Shown here one piece after another: positions 55,323 to 64,000 of a stretch of 64,000 nucleotides of DNA (the first letter of the stretch is position 1; each line of letters begins with the position of its first letter). Source of the DNA: Adhaeribacter aquaticus DSM 16391 (lineage in GTDB: Bacteria; Bacteroidota; Bacteroidia; Cytophagales; Hymenobacteraceae); NCBI RefSeq assembly GCF_000473365.1, contig NZ_KI421517.1, positions 2,932,634 to 2,996,633 of the forward strand, given 5' to 3'. A program made the position numbers and the translations under genes. Below the pieces are notes generated by a model, which did no database searches, was not told the origin of the DNA, and saw nothing but the letters and a program-made list of their open reading frames with translations.

Positions 55323-55387
55323 CTGTTGAATTTAAACTTATTGTAAAGAGAGGAGTAACTTACTATTCAGACATCACCACTCAATTT

Positions 55388-57476
<2,089 letters not shown>

Positions 57477-57574
57477 AACGCAATACCTTAATCATAAAAA
57501 AATAGGTAAAGCTTTAGGAGGAGGAAATGGCTGGACGCCGGCCGAAAATACCGGACAAATAATAAAGTTAGCTC

Positions 57575-57652
57575 ACTTTTCCCTTCGCAGGCATTATCCT
57601 GTTCAGGTTCCAAGGGTATTATCTCAGCCTTTCAGCACCCCTAAAGTCGAAC
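57575..57652 (-). ncRNA. TPP riboswitch controlling the thi operon
   Basis: On the minus strand the conserved thi-box elements appear in order: GGGGTGC, CTGAGATAATACCC, TTGGAACCTGAACAGGATAATGC and the closing GCGAAGGGA. It lies about 100 nt before thiS. Binding of thiamine pyrophosphate should lower thiS-thiC expression. Confidence 0.96.
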
Positions 57653-57753
57653 CAAATGTAATTAATTTATAACTAGATAAACAAATTGATTTAAAAATAT
57701 TTTATTTAGAAGACTAGCTAATATAAAAAGATACAGTAAGTTACCTATTATAA

Positions 57754-57791
57754 ACAAAAAAAGGTGCCCCTATAGGGGCACCTTTTTTTGT
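57754..57791 (-). terminator. Terminator after typA
   Basis: ACAAAAAAAGGTGCCCC pairs perfectly with GGGGCACCTTTTTTTGT over a TATA loop, a 17-bp stem that serves either direction. Confidence 0.9.
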
Positions 57792-57817
57792 TTATAAGGG
57801 AATATGTTATAATTGGG

Positions 57818-59632
57818 TTATACAGTCTCCTCGCGTTTTTCGTAACGTTTCCGGTCGTTTTCTTCTAAATAGATTTTACGCATCCGGATGCTTTTTGGCG
57901 TGATTTCCAGTAACTCATCTTTCTGGATATATTCCATTGCTTCTTCCAGTGAAAACTGACGCTTTGGAACAATCTTTACGTTGTTATCAGAACCAGATGC
58001 CCGCATGTTGGTTAACTGCTTGCCTTTTTGAATATTTACAGTAATGTCATTACCGCGGCTATGCTCACCAATTACCATACCGGCATACACTTCTTCTCCC
58101 GGATCCACGAAGAATTCGCCCCGATCCTGTAATTTATCAATAGAATATGCTGTACCAGGACCTGTTTCCAATGAGATTAAAGAACCATTGATCCGGCCAG
58201 GGATAGGACCTTTATGTGGTTCATAGCTCATAAACCGGTGGTTCATAATTGCTTCACCAGCTGTAGCTGTTAATACGTTATTACGTAAACCAATTAAGCC
58301 CCGAGCCGGAATGTTGAATTCGATGTGTTGTAAATCGCCTTTTGGTTCCATAATGGTTAATTCACCTTTACGGGCCGTTACTAATTCAATAACTTTACCG
58401 GCACTTTCTTCTGGCACATCTACTACTAAATGCTCAATTGGCTCGCATTTAACACCATCAATTTCTTTAAAAATAACCTGCGGCTGGCCTACCTGTAATT
58501 CGTAACCCTCGCGACGCATGGTTTCTATTAATACTGATAAGTGTAGAATACCCCGTCCATAAACAAGGAAAGTATCTTCTTTATCAGTTTCTTCTACCCG
58601 TAGAGCCAGGTTTTTTTCAGTTTCTTTGTATAAGCGCTCGCGTAAGTGACGTGATGTTACAAATTTACCTTCCCGACCATAGAAAGGTGAGTTGTTAATT
58701 GTAAACATCATGTTCATGGTAGGCTCATCAATAGAGATACGCGCCAATGCCTCTGGCATTTCAGCATCCGCTATGGTATCACCAATATCAAAACCTTCGA
58801 TACCAGTTATCGCACAAATTTCACCAGAGCTTACACTAGTAACTTTAACTTTACCTAAACCTTCAAATACGTGTAATTCTTTAATCCGTACTTTTTTAAC
58901 GGTGCCATCACGTTTCATTAAGCTCATGGCTTCGCCTTCAGTTAAGGTTCCCCGATGAACACGGCCAATAGCAATACGGCCAACAAAAGCAGAATAATCT
59001 AAAGACGTAATCTGCATCTGGGGCGTACCATCTAAGGTAGGAGCCGCCGGAATTACATCAATGATAGCATCTAATAGAGGCGTAATATCTTCAGTTTTTT
59101 GTTTCCAGTCGGTGCTCATCCAGCCTTGTTTGCTGGAACCGTAAAGGGTAACAAAGTCTAATTGGTCTTCAGTAGCACCTAAGTTGAACATCAGGTCAAA
59201 AACCTGTTCGTGTACCTCATCAGGGCGGCAGTTTTCTTTATCTACTTTGTTTACAACCACAATTGGTTTTAAACCTAAGGAGATAGCTTTGCCTAAAACG
59301 AAACGGGTTTGTGGCATAGCCCCTTCAAAGGCATCTACCAACAATAATACACCGTCAGCCATTTTTAATACCCGCTCTACTTCACCGCCAAAGTCGGCGT
59401 GACCAGGAGTATCAATTACATTTATTTTTACACCTTTGTAACGAACAGATACGTTTTTGGAAACGATGGTAATACCGCGTTCGCGTTCCAGATCGTTGTT
59501 ATCCAGGATTAAATCGTCGAAGTGTTGGTGTTCGGCAAAAAGTTTGGAAGCGTGAATAATTTTATCAACCAGCGTAGTTTTACCGTGGTCAACGTGCGCG
59601 ATAATCGCAATGTTTCTGATATTCTGACTCAT
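57818..59632 (-). CDS. typA: Ribosome-associated GTPase TypA/BipA
   Basis: 604 residues, normal length. The G domain has AHVDHGKTTLVDKI (P-loop), RERGITI (switch), DTPGHADFG and NKVD, followed by EF-G-like domains and the BipA-specific C-terminal part (IPGRINGSLISLETG...LLEITPKSIRMRK). It is a translational GTPase needed for 50S assembly and stress adaptation. Minus-strand core TACCTTTG (59659-59652) lies just upstream. Confidence 0.96.
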   Translation of the reverse strand: MSQNIRNIAIIAHVDHGKTTLVDKIIHASKLFAEHQHFDDLILDNNDLERERGITIVSKNVSVRYKGVKINVIDTPGHADFGGEVERVLKMADGVLLLVDAFEGAMPQTRFVLGKAISLGLKPIVVVNKVDKENCRPDEVHEQVFDLMFNLGATEDQLDFVTLYGSSKQGWMSTDWKQKTEDITPLLDAIIDVIPAAPTLDGTPQMQITSLDYSAFVGRIAIGRVHRGTLTEGEAMSLMKRDGTVKKVRIKELHVFEGLGKVKVTSVSSGEICAITGIEGFDIGDTIADAEMPEALARISIDEPTMNMMFTINNSPFYGREGKFVTSRHLRERLYKETEKNLALRVEETDKEDTFLVYGRGILHLSVLIETMRREGYELQVGQPQVIFKEIDGVKCEPIEHLVVDVPEESAGKVIELVTARKGELTIMEPKGDLQHIEFNIPARGLIGLRNNVLTATAGEAIMNHRFMSYEPHKGPIPGRINGSLISLETGPGTAYSIDKLQDRGEFFVDPGEEVYAGMVIGEHSRGNDITVNIQKGKQLTNMRASGSDNNVKIVPKRQFSLEEAMEYIQKDELLEITPKSIRMRKIYLEENDRKRYEKREETV

Positions 59633-59651
59633 TAGTTTTTAATTTCAGCCG

Positions 59652-59659
59652 CAAAGGTA
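59652..59659 (-). promoter_or_regulatory. Promoter core of typA
   Basis: Minus-strand TACCTTTG matches TAnnTTTG, 20 bp from the ATG. The -33 region is not a clean TTTG. Confidence 0.4.
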
Positions 59660-59840
59660 CAAAATGTTAACCAGAATAAGAACATTCGGTTAACTCTTTG
59701 GGCTATAGTTAATATAAAGGTAATTTGACATAAAAAAGTTTCCGGTGAGTTGTAAAATTAGCTGAGCCGGCAATCTGAGTTAGTAAGCTAATGCGTATGT
59801 GTAATGAATTAGAGTGTTTTCAGCTTATCAATTAAATAAC

Positions 59841-60377
59841 ATGAAGAATTACCTTTCCTATATATTAGTTTGCTTAGTTGCGCTAACTGCCTGTGCGCAG
59901 CAAAAGAAACAGGAATCTACTGCTGCTAGTGGCGATAGTCCATTATCTGGCCAGCAGGTAAATAATTTGAATAATGGAGATGACAGTTATGCGGTAGTAA
60001 AAACAGATGCTGAGTGGCGAAAACAACTAACTGAAGAGCAATATAATGTAACCCGAAAGAAAGGAACGGAACGTCCCTTTACTAATAAATACGCCAATAA
60101 TCATGCTAAAGGAGTTTACCATTGCATTGGGTGTAACCAGGAATTGTTTAGTTCAGAAACTAAATTCGAATCTGGTACCGGCTGGCCAAGTTTTTACAAA
60201 CCTATCAGCAATAAAAATGTAAAGGAGCTGCAGGATGTAAGCCACGGCATGGTCCGGACTGAAGTGGTTTGTGGTAGATGTGGCTCGCATTTAGGACACG
60301 TTTTTGATGATGGACCCCGGCCAACCGGCCTTCGCTATTGTTTAAATTCTGCTTCGCTAAATTTTGTGAAGAAATAG
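59841..60377 (+). CDS. msrB: Lipoprotein-type methionine-R-sulfoxide reductase MsrB
   Basis: The ATG at 59841 gives 178 residues with a lipoprotein signal (LTAC, Cys17); the upstream GTG adds only a non-signal stretch. The MsrB domain has both zinc CxxC pairs (CIGC, CGRCG), [17 protein letters not shown] and the catalytic Cys in RYCLNSASL. It reduces methionine-R-sulfoxide in envelope proteins, so it should act in the periplasm or outer surface. Confidence 0.93.
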   Translation: MKNYLSYILVCLVALTACAQQKKQESTAASGDSPLSGQQVNNLNNGDDSYAVVKTDAEWRKQLTEEQYNVTRKKGTERPFTNKYANNHAKGVYHCIGCNQELFSSETKFESGTGWPSFYKPISNKNVKELQDVSHGMVRTEVVCGRCGSHLGHVFDDGPRPTGLRYCLNSASLNFVKK

Positions 60378-60467
60378 CCGCTGGAGCTAAAAGGTACGGT
60401 ATATAATTTATATATCTTTTGTAGGGTACCGTCCGTATTTTCAGTCTAAACAACTTATTTGAAAGTT

Positions 60468-60743
60468 ATGGATTTAGTATCAAGCAGCAATAATATACAG
60501 CATACTGCCCAATTAATTCTGGACGCTTTTCGGCATTTTGGCACCCAGGCAAATGAGGTTTTATCGTACGATGAGCTTTTACCTTTCCTGGAAAAGCAAA
60601 GCGAACATCCCCAGCACTATAAGGATTCTTTGAAAGAAGCTGAGTACCATTTAAGTAAAGAAGCGTATGCTACTCCTGATGTTACGGGTTTACGCTTAAC
60701 GGAGGTGGGTTACGGAGCCATACAGCAGGGAAAAGAAGCTTAA
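60468..60743 (+). CDS. Small hypothetical protein, helical
   Basis: The ATG at 60468 gives 91 residues. It has a helical pattern with a possible winged-helix outline (LILDAFRHFGTQANEVLSY...ELLPFLE...TGLRLTEVGYGAI). No family recognised. It lies 90 bp after msrB. Confidence 0.55.
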   Translation: MDLVSSSNNIQHTAQLILDAFRHFGTQANEVLSYDELLPFLEKQSEHPQHYKDSLKEAEYHLSKEAYATPDVTGLRLTEVGYGAIQQGKEA

Positions 60744-60789
60744 GACAATAATAAATGGGAGCTCATGAAAAGGAGGAGTAGGGAGGAAT

Positions 60790-61137
60790 ATGAAAAGGCT
60801 TAGCAATTGGATGGAACAGGTCAGGCTTGGATTACTAGTTGGAGTTGGTTTGTGGATGGGAGCCTGTACCTCCGCCAAAGAAAATAGTGAGTTTAATGCG
60901 GCAGTCCCTAACACTATAAATAGTGATGCGGACCGCCGCGCCATTTATAATAACGGTACCATCAGTACAGCTCCATCCTCCATTCCGCGTAATTTAGACG
61001 ACCAGGCCAGTGAAATAAACCGGCAAAAAAATATAGAAAACCGTGGGTCGGAACGATCCAGTAATCGTCCACTAGAAGTTCGCACAGAAGAGATTGGTCG
61101 TCCAACAACAGATACCTTACGGCGTTCTATTAGGTAG
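60790..61137 (+). CDS. Small lipoprotein of unknown function
   Basis: 115 residues. The N-terminus (about residues 8-25) is hydrophobic and ends WMGAC, a lipobox with Cys26. The mature part is Asn/Ser/Arg/Glu-rich and probably disordered. No family recognised. Confidence 0.55.
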   Translation: MKRLSNWMEQVRLGLLVGVGLWMGACTSAKENSEFNAAVPNTINSDADRRAIYNNGTISTAPSSIPRNLDDQASEINRQKNIENRGSERSSNRPLEVRTEEIGRPTTDTLRRSIR

Positions 61138-61559
61138 AATTATCTTACCTATTTTATTTTAATTCCTGGCAACCGCTTTTTAGCAGTAAACTAAATATCT
61201 GTTTGGCTCAAGTAAGCCTAATTAGCAATCAGATAGTTTTGATGATTATTTATTTATTTATAGCTTACTTCTATCTAATAAAAGTTACCCAAAGAAGAGC
61301 TTTGTCTGAGATATTCCCTGATAACAACTTGATTAATTATAATCTTTTCATTTCCTGCCTTCTAAATTCATAACATTCAATAAGGGTATCGTCTTGTAAC
61401 TTAACACGTATTTAATTTTTTGGGTAAGTACTCCAATGATAATTGGTAAATAATTCGTTTATTATTAGTTAGTGCAATTTTTTGGCTAAGCTAATCTTAA
61501 TGTTTTATAAACTTTTAATGAGGTGTAAGTTTAAAAGCTAGGTACAATTAGCAATTTTC
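61138..61559. other. AT-rich spacer upstream of metG
   Basis: About 420 bases with no gene, RNA or terminator that I can support. The end carries the metG promoter core. Confidence 0.45.
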
Positions 61560-61567
61560 TATATTTG
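61560..61567 (+). promoter_or_regulatory. Promoter core of metG
   Basis: TATATTTG matches TAnnTTTG, 18 bp before the ATG at 61586. No clean -33 box. Confidence 0.45.
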
Positions 61568-61585
61568 CACCATTAAAGATAAAAT

Positions 61586-63622
61586 ATGAGCAAAAATTAT
61601 AAACGCTATACAGTTACTTCGGCATTACCCTATGCCAACGGACCTGTGCACATAGGACATTTGGCTGGGGTATACATTCCTGCCGATATTTATGTGCGAT
61701 ACCTGCGCTCTAAAGGGGAAGATGTGAAATTTATCTGTGGTTCAGATGAACACGGAGTTCCAATTACTATTCGGGCTCAGAAAGAAGGCGTTACACCGCA
61801 ACAAGTAGTAGATAAGTACCACGAAATTATTAAAAACTCATTTCAGGAGTTTAATATTTCCTTCGACATTTATTCCCGGACTTCTTCTGAAATTCATGCC
61901 GAAACAGCAGCTGGTTTCTTTACAAATTTACACGGGAAAGGCATTTTTGAAGAAAAAACAACAGAGCAGTATTATGATGAAAAAGCCAACCAGTTTCTGG
62001 CCGATCGTTATATAGTTGGAACCTGCCCACGCTGCGGAAACGAAAACGCTTATGGCGACCAGTGTGAAAGCTGCGGATCCAGTTTAAATGCCACGGATTT
62101 AATAAATCCGAAAAGTATGCTAAGCGGCGAAAAGCCAGTTTTAAAAGAAACCAAACACTGGTATTTGCCTCTTGATAAATACGAAAGTTGGTTACGGGAG
62201 TGGATAATAGATGGCCATAAAGACTGGAAAACCAATGTTTATGGACAATGTAAATCCTGGATTGACGGGGGCCTACAACCCCGGGCTGTTACCCGTGATT
62301 TGGACTGGGGTGTACCCGTGCCATTAGAAGAAGCCAAAGGGAAAGTATTATATGTTTGGTTTGATGCACCTATTGGTTATATCTCCGCGACTAAAGACCT
62401 GACGCCGGATTGGGAGAAATACTGGAAAGACGAAGAAACTAAACTAGTCCATTTTATTGGAAAAGATAACATTGTATTTCATTGTATTATTTTCCCGGTA
62501 ATGCTGAAGGCGCACGGCGATTATGTAGTACCTGATAATGTGCCTGCAAATGAATTTTTAAATCTGGAAGGCGATAAAATTTCTACTTCCCGGAATTGGG
62601 CAGTTTGGTTGCACGAGTATTTAGAGGATTTCCCGGGCAAGGCCGATGTTTTACGGTATGTTTTAGCCGCCAATGCGCCCGAAACAAAAGATAATGATTT
62701 TACCTGGAAAGATTTTCAGGCCCGCAACAACAATGAGCTATTGGCAATTTTCGGGAATTTCATTAACCGGGCTGTGGTACTTACCCATAAATATTATGGC
62801 GGTAAAGTGCCAGCTAAAACCGAACTGCAACCTGCTGACCTGGTAGTACTGGATGAGTTAAAGGCATTCCCGGCTAAAATTGGAGATTTGATTGAAAGAT
62901 ACCGATTCCGGGAGGCGCTGAGTGAGTTAATGAACCTGGCTCGGTTAGGCAATAAATACCTGGCCGAAACGGAGCCCTGGAAGCTGATAAAAACAGATGA
63001 GGACCGGGTAAAAACCATTTTAAATATTGCTTTACAGATTGCAGCTAGCTTAACTATTGTGGCGGAGCCTTTTTTACCAGATACGGCTAAAAGATTAGCT
63101 CAAATGTTAAAAATTAAGCCAGATACCTGGGCAGCTGCCGGTGGGCAGGATTACCTGGTAGCCGATCATCAGTTGGGCGAGGCGGCCTTACTTTTCGAGA
63201 AGATAGAAGATGCAACTGTTCAAGCACAAGTGCAAAAGCTTTTGGATACGAAAAAGGCCAATCAGTTAGCCAATTCAACAGTAGCTCCAGCTAAAGAAAA
63301 TATTACCTTCGATGACTTCTCGCGGATGGATATCCGGGTTGGTACCATTCTGGAAGCAGAGAAAGTTGCTAAAACCAAAAAACTTCTAAAGCTGAAAATT
63401 GATACCGGCCTAGACCAACGAACCATTGTGAGTGGGATTGCAGAGTTCTTTGATCCGGCTCAGATTATTGGTCAGCAGGTTTCGGTACTGGTAAACTTAG
63501 CTCCGCGTGAAATTAAAGGGATTGAAAGCCAGGGTATGATTTTAATGGCTGAAAATGCCGATGGTAGTTTAGCTTTCGTGCAGCCATCTAGTGCTGTAAA
63601 AAATGGCAGTGGTATTTCTTAG
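61586..63622 (+). CDS. metG: Methionyl-tRNA synthetase with C-terminal tRNA-binding domain
   Basis: 678 residues. The catalytic domain has [14 protein letters not shown] (HIGH), a zinc knuckle pair ([18 protein letters not shown]), and [10 protein letters not shown] in place of the KMSKS loop. The anticodon domain is around 400-530. Residues from about 573 form a Trbp111-like tRNA-binding domain ([13 protein letters not shown]). It charges tRNA-Met. The KISTS form is usual in this lineage, so it is not a defect. Confidence 0.96.
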   Translation: MSKNYKRYTVTSALPYANGPVHIGHLAGVYIPADIYVRYLRSKGEDVKFICGSDEHGVPITIRAQKEGVTPQQVVDKYHEIIKNSFQEFNISFDIYSRTSSEIHAETAAGFFTNLHGKGIFEEKTTEQYYDEKANQFLADRYIVGTCPRCGNENAYGDQCESCGSSLNATDLINPKSMLSGEKPVLKETKHWYLPLDKYESWLREWIIDGHKDWKTNVYGQCKSWIDGGLQPRAVTRDLDWGVPVPLEEAKGKVLYVWFDAPIGYISATKDLTPDWEKYWKDEETKLVHFIGKDNIVFHCIIFPVMLKAHGDYVVPDNVPANEFLNLEGDKISTSRNWAVWLHEYLEDFPGKADVLRYVLAANAPETKDNDFTWKDFQARNNNELLAIFGNFINRAVVLTHKYYGGKVPAKTELQPADLVVLDELKAFPAKIGDLIERYRFREALSELMNLARLGNKYLAETEPWKLIKTDEDRVKTILNIALQIAASLTIVAEPFLPDTAKRLAQMLKIKPDTWAAAGGQDYLVADHQLGEAALLFEKIEDATVQAQVQKLLDTKKANQLANSTVAPAKENITFDDFSRMDIRVGTILEAEKVAKTKKLLKLKIDTGLDQRTIVSGIAEFFDPAQIIGQQVSVLVNLAPREIKGIESQGMILMAENADGSLAFVQPSSAVKNGSGIS

Positions 63623-63637
63623 ATTTTACTTTTGATA

Positions 63638-63675
63638 TAAAAAAGGGCTGCTTTATATAAAGTAGCCCTTTTTTA
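63638..63675. terminator. Bidirectional terminator between metG and hemJ
   Basis: AAAAAAGGGCT.CTTTA pairs with TAAAG.AGCCCTTTTTT, 17 bp after metG; the two genes converge. Confidence 0.8.
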
Positions 63676-63690
63676 TTCTTCTACCCTACA

Positions 63691-64000
63691 TTACGGTTTT
63701 TCTCTTAGTTGTTTATATATCCGGATTGCCAGTAATAAAATAGCTATCAGTACAGCCAGACCAGCTAAGCCATAAGCCATTCCCAACCCATTTTTTAAAA
63801 TAACTAAAAATACAATGGCAAAAAGAAATATGGTTGCTACCTCATTCCAGATTCTAAGTTTTGTTGAGTTCCAGGTAATGATATTGTTTTGTTGTTGTTT
63901 AAAGAGGCGGTGGCAATAGAAATGATAACCGTATAAACCCAATACAAACAATAATTTAAGGTGGAGCCAACCCGGAAAACCGCCGTACAAATACCAGGTA
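63691..64000 (-). CDS. HemJ/CopD-family membrane protein, 5' partial
   Basis: The frame is open to the right edge, so the N-terminal part is outside the window. About 100 residues are visible: GGFPGWLHLKLLFVLGLYGYH, then LRIWNEVATIFLFAIVF and two further membrane helices. The GWLHxK and LRxxNE patterns match the C-terminal half of HemJ, the membrane protoporphyrinogen oxidase. A CopD-type copper protein is the alternative because the fold is shared. It would take part in heme synthesis. Confidence 0.7.
   Translation of the reverse strand, partial: TWYLYGGFPGWLHLKLLFVLGLYGYHFYCHRLFKQQQNNIITWNSTKLRIWNEVATIFLFAIVFLVILKNGLGMAYGLAGLAVLIAILLLAIRIYKQLREKP

Noticed and set aside
61586-63622. KMSKS loop lost in MetG
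   Set aside because: KISTS is a known lineage form; the HIGH motif and zinc knuckle are intact.

Overview
This window reads as a chromosome segment of a Bacteroidota bacterium, most likely in Cytophagales near Adhaeribacter or Hymenobacter (the genus is inference). The reasons are the AT-rich spacers, the lack of Shine-Dalgarno sites, repeated TAnnTTTG promoter cores (one perfect TTTG-N19-TAnnTTTG lies upstream of sucD), frequent SusC/D-clade style lipoprotein signals, and Bacteroidota gene forms such as MetG with a C-terminal tRNA-binding domain and a TPP-controlled thiSC-DEGH-F cluster.

Layout. 1-3545 is the right end of a prophage: a 5'-truncated SGNH-hydrolase tail protein, two small membrane proteins (holin candidates), a GH108 endolysin and a lipoprotein with a C-terminal membrane anchor that looks like a one-piece spanin. 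Next comes an orphan structured RNA of about 300 nt with its own promoter and terminator, a second short promoter/hairpin unit that shares an operator-like palindrome with the first, and a probable attR made of the 3' end of a tmRNA (ssrA) gene plus that gene's terminator. 3.6-9.2 kb is sparse and AT-rich. It carries two paralogous outer-membrane beta-barrel genes on either side of a reverse-strand STAS/SpoIIAA-like gene, and two tiny charged ORFs.

9.2-26 kb is housekeeping: a DEDDh exonuclease, a DctA-type symporter, a YdeI-family protein, UvsE, low-complexity lipoproteins (one with three exact-length 75-bp repeats), a membrane metallophosphoesterase, RadC, DUF1684, a pheT-ZapB-like-zapA-rny block, Dps and SucD. 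26-38 kb has a cystathionine beta-synthase-like enzyme, a histidine kinase whose N-terminus is an ethylene-receptor-type copper/ethylene-binding domain with its paired response regulator, adenine deaminase, Cmk, IspH, DUF502, and an overlapping RimB-RimK-aspartoacylase operon that should write and trim glutamate tails.

38-50 kb holds CvfB, a BamA/TamA-like barrel, a split radical-SAM/DUF4130 DNA-metabolism pair, DUF3050, a hydrolase, RlmI and a 1041-residue multi-PAS/GAF kinase. 50-57.7 kb is the thiamine cluster: a TPP riboswitch drives thiS-thiC, then a palindromic repeat, thiD-thiE-thiG-thiH and a ThiF-rhodanese fusion, with a degenerate ThiE/TenI-like gene converging on it. 57.8-64 kb has TypA, a lipoprotein MsrB, small hypothetical proteins, MetG and the truncated start of a HemJ-like gene on the minus strand running off the right edge.
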